Shown here in pieces: positions 50,348 to 64,000 of a DNA stretch of 64,000 nt. A program made the translations under genes and the position numbers. Numbering within the stretch: the stretch's first letter is position 1; each line of letters starts with the position of its first letter. The notes beneath the pieces are model-generated. The model had not been told where the DNA came from and ran no database searches. It worked only from the letters and a program-made list of their open reading frames with translations. Origin of the DNA: Chionoecetes opilio (lineage: Eukaryota > Arthropoda > Malacostraca > Decapoda > Majidae); the NCBI GenBank assembly GCA_016584305.1, contig JACEEZ010023000.1:192116-256115 (forward strand), read 5' to 3'.

Positions 50348-51028
50348 CCCCTTCACGCCCAGATCTTTCCTTTGCTATAACAAATTGTCTGTTGTTATCC
50401 ATAAAATTTCAAAAACTAACTTAATATACCAAATTAGTTACCGTAGATAATAGTAAAGTCGCCAGGACAACTTTTTTTTCTGTTTACAGACGTGTGGTGG
50501 CGTTAATACTTACATTTCTACATTCATGATTTCAGGAAAGTTAGAAGGGGCTATCTGGAGAGTATGTGTCATTTTGTGTCTTCATCTGTATCATAGTATG
50601 GCTATAAATGAACAAATTACAAAAATATCTACAAAGTGGCTACAAACAATAAAGTCGCCATCTAGTGTTTATTTACTGAGTGTCCTACCACTGTCGTCGT
50701 CGCCCGAAAAAAAACGAGTAGTGAAATTTGAAACCGTATATACTCGCAGCTACAAAGCATAAAACAACGCTGAAACAGGATAGATTATACAGTCATGATA
50801 TAAACTACTGTGTATCATCTTCAGTGGCACATACAAATCAGTAGTAATGCTATAATTCGTAATATATGGCGCCTGGCGACATGATTGCAGGTGGCGACTT
50901 TACTGTTATCTACGGTAGTGGACAAGGATACTAAACAGGTCATATCTATAAAATATTGCTTATATTCACTAAAAATCGCCTAATGGTAGCTAAATTACAA
51001 TGGAAATTACGTTCTGGGTCTCAAGGGG
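50348..51028. mobile_element. TTAA-target element with nested MITE
   Basis: TTAA flanks both ends (50344-50347, 51029-51032). The left end is CCCCTTCACGCCCAGA, and the right end is the complement of CCCCTTGAGACCCAGA. A CCGTAG MITE (50441-50915) is nested inside, leaving about 200 bp of outer element. The right flank of the MITE matches 25690-25860 inverted. piggyBac or Kolobok type by target; non-coding. Confidence 0.75.
50441..50915. mobile_element. CCGTAG MITE copy 3
   Basis: A 475-bp copy, TA on both sides, ends CCGTAGATAATAGTAAAGTC and its complement. It is the cleanest copy and shows the intact site (GCTATAATTCGTAATATATGG near 50848) that the Helitron occupies in copy 2. Confidence 0.9.
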
Positions 51029-51032
51029 TTAA

Positions 51033-53031
<1,999 letters not shown>

Positions 53032-53242
53032 GGCCAATTCCATATCTCATTTCCCAAAGGTAAGCATGCAGAGAGCTCTTGCGTCTCTTTCATCAGTATA
53101 AACCAATAATTGCTTCACTATTTTTGCAACCACACGCCAGCTCCTGAAGAGTGTGCTTTGGAATGCATGCAACCTGAAAATAGCTCGGTGGTGGGTGTGT
53201 TGAGCAATATGCAGCCAATTCCCTTGCTATTGCGATACCTTT

Positions 53243-53425
53243 GATGGATGATGGGTAGGGCATTGCTTGTTTATTGTTGTTGTTTGTTGTTGTTGTTGTT
53301 GTTTTTGTTGTTATCATTGCCATTGTTACGCTTGAAATGCTAAAGGAGCCAAGCTTATCACGATTCTAATGTTCTGATGGATGTTGGGTAGGGCATTGCA
53401 TGTTTATTGCTGTTGTTGTTGTTGC

Positions 53426-53456
<31 letters not shown>

Positions 53457-53457
53457 C

Positions 53458-53492
<35 letters not shown>

Positions 53493-53555
53493 ATCATTGC
53501 CACTGTTACGCTTGAAATGTTAAAGGAACCGAGCTTATCACGATTCTAATGTTCT
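53243..53555. repeat. Tandem duplication around (GTT)n
   Basis: Two units, each GATGGATG(A/T)TGGGTAGGGCA, a (GTT)n run, then ATCATTGCCA(T/C)TGTTACGC and CTTATCACGATTCTAATGTT. The second unit has the longer GTT run. Confidence 0.85.
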
Positions 53556-53813
53556 TGTTCAATGTTGGGAGTGTTCTGATGGTAAGAATAAACCAGATGG
53601 CAATTGCGCAATAAAAAAACATAACTGTTATGCAGCTTTGGACATTTAGTAGACTGGCTTATTAAAGACTGTGTTGCTCTTATACATGCATTCATCACAC
53701 ACACACAGGCTGATTTTTAAAAATCTCATTCCCGACTTTTAATAATACAGGTGCAGGATCAGTGATTATGAATTAATCTTATATGTACATGACAGCCGCA
53801 TAAACTTCATTAT

Positions 53814-53995
53814 AAGAACATAAGAACATAAGAAAGTAAGGAAGCTACAAGAGGCCGCGAGACCTACACGAGGTAGTTCCTGTTACTTAACACTACTTAC
53901 ATCCACCTTTCATCCCCATCCATGAATTTATCTAGCCTCCTTTTAAAGCTCTCTAATAACTCCGCACTAACTACCTGTCTACTGAGTCGAATTAT
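53814..53995. repeat. Probable dispersed repeat (TAAGAACATAAGAACA start)
   Basis: TAAGAACATAAGAACATAAG is followed by GAGGCCGCGAGACCTACACG and TTTATCTAGCCTCCTTTTAA. The style is that of a retrotransposon 5' or 3' untranslated fragment in arthropods, an impression from memory. No second copy in this window. Confidence 0.4.
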
Positions 53996-54685
53996 GCTTC
54001 ACGCAACTAAATATTGATTAGAACATTATTACCTAAGAAAAAATCTGCCTATTATGTTTACCTTGCTCTGGAATTTCCATGAAATATTTGACAGTAATCT
54101 AGTAGCCTATGTATGCTGAACGAACGATATAATATAATCAGTATCAAATAGGAAGTTACTCATCTTATATATGGTATTATCTAACTGTAGCTTTAATAAT
54201 AATATAACTAATATGGCCAGAACCATATAGTAAAGTGGTCTTCGTCACATGCTAAAATCTGAATACCAAAGCACGGGCCGTAAAGGTTGCGCGCCGCGAG
54301 TGACTGATCATAAACTCTAGGGCGGTACAAAGCCATAGTTCACTACCCACTGGTCGGCTCGCACGGCAGGCACCACGCAGACGCCGCCTCCACAACTACA
54401 CACCGCGAATGTCAAGGTCAAAGAAGACACTACATAGCCTAACACACGTCTGACACACAAAGGCTAACTAAAAACATAATTTCATATCAGCTAAACACGG
54501 CAAAATATGGGGAAAGGGACAACATTTCTTTTTCCTTTGGTCATACTACATAATCGGGACCTTAATGGCTTAAGAAATGTTCTCTTCCTTACGTCGCTTT
54601 TAGTATGGTTTATTATGCGTCTGGCAGGGTGTAGGTGGTGAGTGTGGCGGCAGCGTAGCCCCATGAATGACTGTGTACCTGGCTG
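53996..54685. other. No recognisable gene
   Basis: Nothing supported. Confidence 0.4.
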
Positions 54686-54689
54686 GCTG

Positions 54690-54815
54690 GGTGAGGCAGG
54701 GCGGGGCGGGACGGGGCAGGGCGGGGCGGGACGGGACGGGGCAGGGCGGGGCGGGTACTAGAGTCTTCCAAGGGTGGCTGACGGGGCGGGGCAGGGTGGG
54801 GCGGGTACTCGGGTC
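54690..54815. repeat. G-rich GGGGCGGGAC/GGGGCAGG repeat
   Basis: Runs of three or four G separated by 1-3 bases on the plus strand, with an internal duplication (GGTACT(A/C)G(A/G)GTCT twice). It has strong G-quadruplex potential and lies 0.5 kb upstream of the CpG-rich promoter. Confidence 0.75.
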
Positions 54816-55254
54816 TCGCAAGGGTCCGGCACGCGCGTGGGAGTCGCTCAATACGAGTTCCATCACTCATTGAAGGGGACGTGACCGCTGATTTACTCGA
54901 AGCCTTCCAGTTGCCTTGATTAATATGGTCATGAACCCGCCTCGCCCACATTTTATGAGCTGCGTGTGTGTGTGGGTGAAAGACTTATATCTGTCTTACA
55001 ATGAAGGTATACAATGAAAGGGTTATATTTTGTTTTGTTTTACTTCTGGCTGGTAATTATGTTATAAGATGTCGCCACGGATCTGGAGCTTAATCTTCGC
55101 TTCCTAATATCTGGGGAGAGAGAGACAGAGAGGGGAGGGGGGAGGGGGGAGGGGTAAAGGGGTTGCCGTCCATCACTCTTGTTTTGGTGTAATTCGAACC
55201 AAACTGGTGAGACCTTTCTTGTCCTCAGCTGCTTCAGAAAGGCTCCGCCCACAG

Positions 55255-55450
55255 ATATTTCGCATCCAATCACGATACAGCTACGCCCGGCCCCCCTCGC
55301 CCATTGGCCGCCGCCGCTCAGATCAATATGGCGCCGAACCCACGTCCTTCGTATCCCTTCCGAAAGTCGGCTGCAGAAATTTCATCTCCAAGAGCACGAT
55401 ATCGATCGCTGCGATTTTTATCTTTCTCCCTTGTGAAAAATCTCCGTGGC
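55255..55450 (+). promoter_or_regulatory. CpG-rich promoter with CCAAT and YY1-like sites
   Basis: CCAATCA (55266-55272), an inverted CCAAT box (ATTGG, 55303-55307) and a YY1-like CAATATGGCGCC (55324-55335) lie within 70 bp. No TATA box is visible. CpG density stays high to about 56430, unlike the surrounding AT-rich DNA. Direction is inferred from the donor at 56624. Confidence 0.55.
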
Positions 55451-56623
55451 CCCGTTCCTGAGTGACTTTCCCCGCGGGATACGTGAAGAGCAAGCCGTGT
55501 GTGTGTTGTGGGTGTGTTTGCAGCGAGCGGCGGCGGCAGGCTGCGGTGTGTGGTAGGTGTGGCGAGGGACGGCGGTAACGATCCCGATCAACCAACGGAG
55601 TGAGCTGCCCCGACAGTGTGCGTTGGCGGTACACCTGTCCTGCTGGTAGGTCGCGGGGCCGCTAGGTGGCAGCGTTATCGCGACTGCTAGTCGATTGGCG
55701 GGCAAGGCAGGCGCGCGGCGAGCGGGGATCAGGCCTTGGCGGGGAACCTACGCACCGGCACTCTTGAAACCAGGTCAGCAGCTGTCCCAAAGAGTAGACC
55801 ACGCGTCCTGACAGAGCGAGAGACTGACTTCTGTTGACGGAGGGAGGCCCTGAGAGTATCTCTCCCTAGTGTTGCTCTGCGGAGGCGTGTCTGAGTCCGG
55901 AGCGACAGAGATCTTTTCCACGGGAGACTCGTACGGCTGACACCGCCATTGATTCCGACCTGCAGCAGCTGAAGGCTGTCCCGTCATGGTCGCCGCAGCC
56001 TTCCACGCGAGTGAGCTGTGATCGCCCGGCCCTCAGCGACGTGCTCTCCTCCTGAATGTTAACTCTTTGTGTTCGTGTTGTGGTGCGCCGAGGTAAATGT
56101 GCGGCCTAGGATTCAGACTGAAGAACACCCCCTCCAAGAAGACCTCACTGCGCTGGGGCGACTGCTGTGGGTGCCGTGCCGCCGCCAGCTCCACCTTCCG
56201 GCCACACCAAAGGACATGACTGGCTCCCCCTGACCTGACCCCGACCCCGGTAGCCACGCGCTCTTTCTAGGGTGACCTCGGTGCTCCTTTGCCCTCCCTC
56301 GCTGCTTTCTTTTGTCTTCATTAACTTCTCCTCGAGTGACTTCACCGAGCAGTCACCCAAACGCCCCCTCGCTCTCCCTCGCGCCGGGCAAGTCTTCCAC
56401 CAAGAGTTGCTTTCAAGAAATACTTAAGTGACGAGTCGCGACAAGACATTGCAAGGATAGAAACGACAGTTATTATTTTTGTTACGAAAGATATTCAAAA
56501 CTATTTTGATCCATTGAAGTTTTATATGAAGTTTGGACAGATTTATATTTTGAAGAAGAGATGAATAGTCTTTCCCCTCTACATAGCGTGAAGCAAGGGA
56601 AGGCATAGACCACCTGTCGCAAG
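55451..56623 (+). other. Candidate leader exon(s) of a gene running off the window
   Basis: CpG-rich sequence ends at a strong donor AAG|GTAAGT (GT at 56624-56625) with no sizeable open frame that has a recognisable domain. It may be one long 5' UTR exon, or promoter plus a shorter exon. A downstream acceptor and coding exons were not found before 64000. The host gene is unknown. Confidence 0.4.
55659..55672 (+). promoter_or_regulatory. CTCF-like motif
   Basis: CCGCTAGGTGGCAG fits the conserved CTCF core (AG(G/A)(T/G)GGC with a 5' CC). It lies in the CpG-rich block just downstream of the presumed promoter. A motif alone does not show binding. Confidence 0.4.
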
Positions 56624-57230
56624 GTAAGTGATCACTACATTTCACCTCTAATGAGTGTTGAGCAAAGGTTGACAGGTGTCGGGAGATGTGATCACAAGAA
56701 TGCCAAGAGTGTGTTGTGGGGGGAGAGGGAGGGGTGGGGAGGACCAGGGCAGCGTGGAGAGAGGGGGCTGGGGGGGTATGTCTGAGAAGAGGATGACGGG
56801 AGAGCGAGGTGAGAGGGGAGAAGGGGGAGTTACCAATAGGGTACGAGAGGTTAAGGTGAAGAGGTTATAAAAGTAAGCATAGCAGGAGGCAGAACGTGGC
56901 TATAACACGACGGCATGAGGTGACAAAGTGAAGAAAAAGAAGAGACAAGACGAAGTGAGAGAAGCATCAGGGAGGGAGGAGGGAGGGAGAGCTCAGAGAA
57001 ACGTTCCTTAAACGATCGGTCAGGAGAACGGGATAGTGAGAGGCCCGTGTGAGATAGCCCAGAAACGTTTGTGAGTGACAGTTTTTGGGGATGGCGGTGC
57101 AAAGAACACAAACGCACGCGCATGTCACAGCCTGCGCACACATCCACACAACACACACCACACACACACAATGAAGTCACGGGAGTATCGTATTTATTCC
57201 CCCTTTACTGTGCATGTGGAAATAGGGGAT
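56624..57230. other. Start of presumed intron 1
   Basis: Purine-rich GGGAGA-type tracts (56700-57000) and CA repeats near 57140. No exon is recognised. Confidence 0.4.
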
Positions 57231-57392
57231 TTTTTTTTTTTTTTTTTTTTTTTCTTTTTTTTTTTTTTTTCTTACATCACAAGGAACTGGCCAAGGGCAC
57301 AACAAAAATGGGTAACACAAAGCCCGCTTAGTTGCCAGTCCCTATAAAGAAGACAGTAAGAGAATAAAATAAAAACAGAGGGGTAGGCCAAT
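57231..57392 (-). mobile_element. LINE copy B 3' end and poly(A) tail
   Basis: Read on the minus strand, the 3' UTR follows the ORF stop and ends in a ~40-base A tail (plus-strand T-run 57231-57271). The UTR is also found alone near 30449-30560. Confidence 0.8.
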
Positions 57393-59381
57393 TTAGTTCG
57401 GGAGGTGTCTTGTTACTCTTCTTTTGAAAAGATTTAAGTCATAGGAAAGTGGAAAAATAGAAACAGGAAGAGAGTTCCAGAGTTTACCAGTGAAAGGGAT
57501 GAAAGAGTAAAGATACTGATTAACTCTTGCATTAGGAAGATGGACAGAATAGGGATGAGAATGAGTAGAAAGTCTTGTGCAGCGAGGCCGCGGGAGTGGG
57601 GGAGGCATGCAGTTAGCAAGTTCAGAAGAGCAGTGAGCATGAAAATAACGGTAGAAGAGAGCAAGAGAAGCAACATTGCGGCGGTGATTTAAGGATTGAA
57701 GACAGTCAGTCAGAGGAGAGGAGTTGATGAGACGAAAAGCTTTTGACTCAACCCTGTTTAGGAGAGCTGTAGGAGTGGATCCTCCCCAAACATGTGAGAC
57801 ATACTCCATACATGGGCGGATAAGGCCCCTGTAGAGAGCAAGCAATTGGGAGGGAGAAAAAAAAGGACGCAGACGCCACAGCACACCTAACTTCTTAGAA
57901 GCTGTTTTAGCAAGAGATGAGATGTGAGATTTCCAGTTCAGATTTTTAGTAAAGGATAGTCCTAGAATGTTCATTGTAGAAGGAGATAGTTGAGTGTCAT
58001 TGAAGAAGAGGGGATAGTTATCTGGTAGGTTTTGTCGAGTAGATAGGTGAAAAAATTGGGTTTTTGAGGCATTGAACAAAACAAGGTTTGCTTTGCCCCA
58101 ATCAGAAATTATAGAAAGATCAGAAGTTAGGCGCTCGGTGGCATCTCTCCGTGAATCAATTAGTTCCTGTTGAGTTGGACGTCTAATAAACGACGTTGAA
58201 AAATGCAGGGTAGAATCATCAGCGTAGGAGTGAATAGGGCTTTGAGTTAGACTTAGAAGATCATTAATGAATAATAGAAAGAGAGTGGGTGATAGGACAG
58301 AACCCTGGGGAACACCACTATTGATAGATTTAGGAGAAGAACAATGTCCGTCTACAGTAGCTGCAATAGAACGGTTTGAAAGAAAACTTAAAATGAAGGT
58401 ACAGAGAGAAGGATAGAAACCGAATGAGGGTAGTTTGGAAATTAAAGATTTGTGCCAGACTCTATCAAAAGCTTTTGATATGTCAAGGGCAACAGCAAAA
58501 GTTTCACCGAAACCCCTAAAGGAGGATGACCAAGATTCAGTTAGGAAAGCTAGAAGATCGCCAGTAGATCGCCCTTTACGGAAACCGTACTGACGATCAG
58601 ATAAAAGATTGTGAGCAGATAGATGCTTAAGAATCTTCTTATTAAGTATAGATTCAAAAACTTTAGAAAGGCAGGAAGTCAAAGCTATAGAACGGTAGTT
58701 TGAAGGATTAGAACGGTCACCCTTCTTAGGAACAGGTTGGATGTGAGCAAACTTCCAGCAAGAAGGAAAGGTGGAAGTAGATAGACAAAGACGGAAAAGT
58801 TTGACCAGGCAAGGTGCAAGCACAGAAGCACAGTTTTTGAGAACAATAGGAGGGACTCCGTCAGGACCGTAAGCCTTCCGAGGATCTAGGCCAGAAAGGG
58901 CAAAGAAAACATCATTCCGAAGGATCTTAATGACAGGCATAATATAGTCAGAGGGTGGAGGAGAAGGAGGAACAAGCCCTTCATCAGCCAGAGTGGAATT
59001 TTTAGCAAATGTTTGAGCGAAGAGTTCAGCTTTAGAAGTAGATGAGACAGCTGTGGAGCCATCTGGGTGAAGCATAGGAGGGAAAGATGAAGAAGAAAAA
59101 TTGTTAGAGATGTTATTAGCTAGATGCCAGAAGTCACGAGAGGAATTTGATTCAGAAAGATTTTGACATTTTCTAGGAATGAAAGAGTTTTTGGTAAGTT
59201 GAAGTAAAGATTTGGCATGATTACGGGCAGAAATATAAAGGGCATGAGTTTCAAGAGATGGATGCTTACGGTACCGTTTGTGAGTCACCTCTCTATCTCG
59301 GACAGCATGAGAACAAGCAGAGTTAAACCGAGGTTGACGGGCTTTAGGATTAGAGAAAGTATGTGGAATGTACGCCTCCAT
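57393..59381 (-). pseudogene. LINE copy B ORF2, reverse-transcriptase part (662 codons open)
   Basis: This is the longest real open frame in the window. It holds a non-LTR reverse transcriptase at about residues 165-480: HIQPVPKKGDRSNPSNYRSI (213-232), FRKGRSTGDLL (267-277), the metal-binding DISKAFDRVW (300-309), SGVPQGSVLSPTLFLLFIND (355-374) and the catalytic YADD (386-389). The C-terminal part includes a LLNRVESKAFRLINSSPLTD region and GKLWNSLPVSIFP. Such enzymes copy element RNA at a nicked target. The start methionine is arbitrary, because the ORF continued upstream into the endonuclease. Relative to copy A, four extra bases near 59471 and a stop break the link, so the element is defective although the RT domain is intact. 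Confidence 0.9.
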
Positions 59382-59930
59382 GCCAGAGACTATGACCTCA
59401 GTTATGTGCTCTGCACAAAGAGATGGGTCTTTGACATGGAAGCAGTAATCATTCCATGGTTAATCAGAGTAGTAGCTACTGCCTTAGGTCTTCCCACTTA
59501 GCCGAGTTGAAGTGCCAGAAGCACCTCCGCTTAGGTGGGTCCCGAGGCGGCACCGGAGCGATAGGACAGGTTACAGAAATAAGATTGTGATCGGAGGAAC
59601 CCAACGGAGAGAATAGTTTCACAGAGTAAGCAGAAGGGTTAGTAGTTAGAAAAAGATCAAGAATGTTGGGCGTGTCTCCAAGGCGGTCAGGAATACGGGT
59701 AGGGTGCTGCACCAGCTGCTCTAGGTCTTGGAGGATAGAAAAGTTGTAGGCTTGTTCACCAGGTTGGTCAGTGAAAGAAGATGATAGCCAAAGCTGGTGG
59801 TGAACATTGAAGTCCCCAAGAATGGAAATTTCAGCTAAAGGAAAATGAAATGAGATGTGCTCCACTTTTGATGTTAAATAGTCGAAGAATTTTACATAGT
59901 CAGAGGAGTTAGGTGAGAGATATACAACAC

Positions 59931-61016
<1,086 letters not shown>

Positions 61017-61110
61017 ACAGCACAGATAAATTTAGTAAGAGAGTGACATTGAAGTCGAAGCCAGATGGTAGAAATTTCGTAAGATTCAAGGGCGTGGGCA
61101 CGAGATGTGG

Positions 61111-61468
61111 TAATGAAGGAAAATAATAATAACCAACAAGATAATATGTGTGGAGACTAGACTAGTCTAGCAAAAACAGCAAATTTCTTGAGGTCACCTT
61201 GAATACTTGAACCCGACGACCGCCCAGATACTTGTGCGTGCGTGCGTGTATGCGTATGCTTGTGAGTGTGCGTGCGTGTGTGTGTGAGTATGCCTTTCAT
61301 TGATACATATATTGTTTAAACACATGTGATAATTGATCAAAAATATGCCTATACCTTATTTCCTCGCTCATTTATGCACCAACATCTGACGTTTCCATTC
61401 TTTTCTTTTTCGTCGGATAAGAACAAAAAAAGTAATGACATAAGAGTCAATAGAGGGATAGAAGACTG

Positions 61469-61472
<4 letters not shown>
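61111..61472. other. No recognisable gene
   Basis: TG-rich GTGCGTGCGTG runs near 61230-61290. Nothing coding. Confidence 0.4.

Positions 61473-61557
<85 letters not shown>
61473..61557. repeat. (GT)n microsatellite
   Basis: About 85 bp of pure GT. Confidence 0.95.
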
Positions 61558-61558
<1 letters not shown>

Positions 61559-61632
61559 GAGTGTTGTCTACTGACGTCATTTGCTTGTGACATCATGTTT
61601 GGATAATTATTGCTCCCTCTCTCTCTCTCTCT

Positions 61633-61663
61633 CATAACACACACACACACACACACCCACACA

Positions 61664-61720
<57 letters not shown>
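61633..61720. repeat. (CA)n microsatellite
   Basis: CA repeat with two ACCC interruptions. It is complementary to the GT tract 75 bp upstream, so the pair can fold back. Confidence 0.95.
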
Positions 61721-61723
<3 letters not shown>

Positions 61724-62694
61724 TATGAAGTAAGTCAAAAGGTCGTTTTTTCATACTCAGCAAACTCGTTCGTCATAAGGTCGAGCCCACCTCAACACTG
61801 CCACCCAACACGGCCCTGCCAGACACCGCAACGTCTCATCCGCCCCGGATACGTAACACAGATCATCTTGTCATGGCTCAACGTAGCAGCTTCGATACGC
61901 AACATAGATCATCTCGTCATGGGCCAGCGCAACACAGATACCCCTCCCGCTACACAGCAACACAACGAGCAGCCAGCCCACTACACCGCCGCGCTGAAGC
62001 ATTCCGCTGACACAGCTCAACACCCTAATTGATCAAATAACTCACAAAACCCCTCACAAAACCAAAACGCCCTCACAAAAATGCTAACTTGACACTACCT
62101 TAGCTAACACAGTGTCACTAATAAACATATAATTATATTATATATGTTTATATATATATATATATATATATAATAATAAGGATAACTCCCCCCTATGTTC
62201 CTCCGTGAGAACCAGTGATAGCTTGCACTCTCAAAGTATGTCACAGGACAAATGCCTAGTTGTCAGCATAAAGTATATGATCAACAAGAAGTGATAAGAA
62301 GCCAGAATCACGAGGAGGAGGGACAGAAAGCCTCGGAACACACTCGCTACAACAACTCATCCCTGGCACCCCCTGGCTGTGTTCAAGACAGAACAAGTCG
62401 CATCTTCACGCTACCAAGACGCTTCCCACAAGCGTTCATCAAACACTCCCTGGCTTGGTATCACTACATAATTGTTGTAAATATTCTATGTTCATTATTG
62501 GACTCTAAATAAATGTGTACAAAGCTGGAAGTACCATTTTAACTCATACCAGATAAGTCGCTACAATTATCAGACCTATATAAATGGTGGCACTCGGTGG
62601 TGAGTGTCCGCCGACACTTATATAAATGGTGGCATACGCGGTGGTAATATAACGACTTATACACACAATCTCTTCAATTATTTGTTCTTCAATG
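61721..62694. other. Unassigned
   Basis: A short direct repeat occurs (GATCATCT(T/C)GTCATGG at about 61862 and 61908). TATATAAATGGTGGCA occurs twice near 62576 and 62619. AATAAA occurs at about 62508. Open frames of 86-140 codons have no recognised domain. A transcript end is possible but not shown. Confidence 0.35.
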
Positions 62695-63624
<930 letters not shown>

Positions 63625-63654
63625 AAGCCTGTCACTTTATTGTCTTTTTTTGTT

Positions 63655-63727
63655 ATATATATATATATTATATATATATATTGTATTATATGATATATGT
63701 ATATTAGTTATATTATATGTATATAGT

Positions 63728-63780
<53 letters not shown>

Positions 63781-63890
63781 TGTGTGTGTGTTAGTTTATG
63801 TATATCTTGTCTGCTAGTGCGTGCGTATTGAGCGTTAGGTGTATATGTAGGAATGTGCGTATGTATGTATGTATGTATGTATATACGTAA
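63655..63890. repeat. (AT)n, (GT)n and GTAT repeats
   Basis: Short AT runs (63655-63690), GT repeat (63729-63791) and a GTAT run near 63860. Confidence 0.9.
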
Positions 63891-64000
63891 CCTATGTATA
63901 TGTGCATGATAAAAATTTCAAGTCCCAAACAATATAAAGTTAGTCTTGTTATTCAGGGTCTGTGGTGGCTGACGCAGAACATAAACTGACGAAACCAACG

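Noticed and set aside
54600..54951. Pro-rich minus-strand frames
   Set aside because: They arise from the G-rich repeat on the opposite strand.
56604..56615. CATAGACCAC as another end of the palindromic family
   Set aside because: There is no inverted partner and no flanking 7-bp repeat; probably chance within the leader exon.

Overview
This is eukaryotic, animal-type DNA. The evidence is a multi-exon gene with GT..AG introns and a downstream AATAAA, several non-LTR retrotransposon copies, tRNA-headed SINEs, and many terminal-inverted-repeat (TIR) elements. Very long (TC)n/(GA)n, (AT)n and (GT)n tracts and TTAGG-like stretches (the arthropod telomere motif) are also present. Together these suggest an arthropod, most likely a decapod crustacean; that is inference, not proof. 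There is no operon, phage, CRISPR array or bacterial gene.

One host protein gene is convincing. It is a plus-strand RNA-binding protein gene with coding exons at 13078-13290, 13446-13894, 17125-17202 and 17533-17575. The splice phases agree and give 260 residues: one N-terminal RRM of the RBM4/lark/RBM14 kind, an RG/GM-rich segment, and a Pro/Arg/Tyr-rich to RS-like tail. A CCAAT/CRE-bearing promoter and a non-coding first exon ending at 7297 are plausible upstream. A polyadenylation signal lies at 17804. A second CpG-rich, CCAAT/YY1-type promoter with a leader exon ending at 56623 points rightward, and its coding part is not in the window.

Almost everything else is transposable elements, often nested. 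From left to right: a foldback (0.65-1.05 kb); a tandem pair of 0.88-kb TIR elements sharing AATT targets (2.3-4.06 kb); a TA-target MITE with CCGTAG ends (5.7-6.4 kb); a SINE (9.0-9.2 kb); a hAT-like element and a 30/32-bp minisatellite inside the RNA-binding protein gene's large intron (14.4-16.1 kb); a broken LINE (20.1-22.5 kb); a second LINE lineage broken by a TIR element (23.0-25.2 kb); TTAA-target and TAA-target elements (25.7-26.7 kb); a foldback (28.3-28.7 kb); a CCGTAG MITE interrupted by a Helitron that itself carries another AATT-element pair (31.7-35.5 kb); a CR1-like LINE tail (37.0-37.8 kb); a foldback/TTAGG-like family (37.9-41.3 kb); a hAT element (42.9-44.0 kb); a piggyBac-type element containing a SINE and a minisatellite (45.5-47.8 kb); a TTAA element with a nested CCGTAG MITE (50.3-51.0 kb); and a LINE with its endonuclease domain split by a 1.09-kb foldback-bearing element (57.2-61.1 kb).

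The least ordinary signals are listed here. (1) A family with CATAGACCAC...GTGGTCTATG ends and 7-bp target duplications includes two insertions only 29 and 30 bp long. (2) AATT-flanked TIR elements lie head-to-tail as pairs at two loci. (3) A Helitron has an A|TC...CTAG|T junction, and its empty site is visible in a sister MITE. (4) A piggyBac-type element has a minisatellite whose unit repeats its own TIR sequence. All TE families were named by ends, target sites and motifs only; no database was searched.
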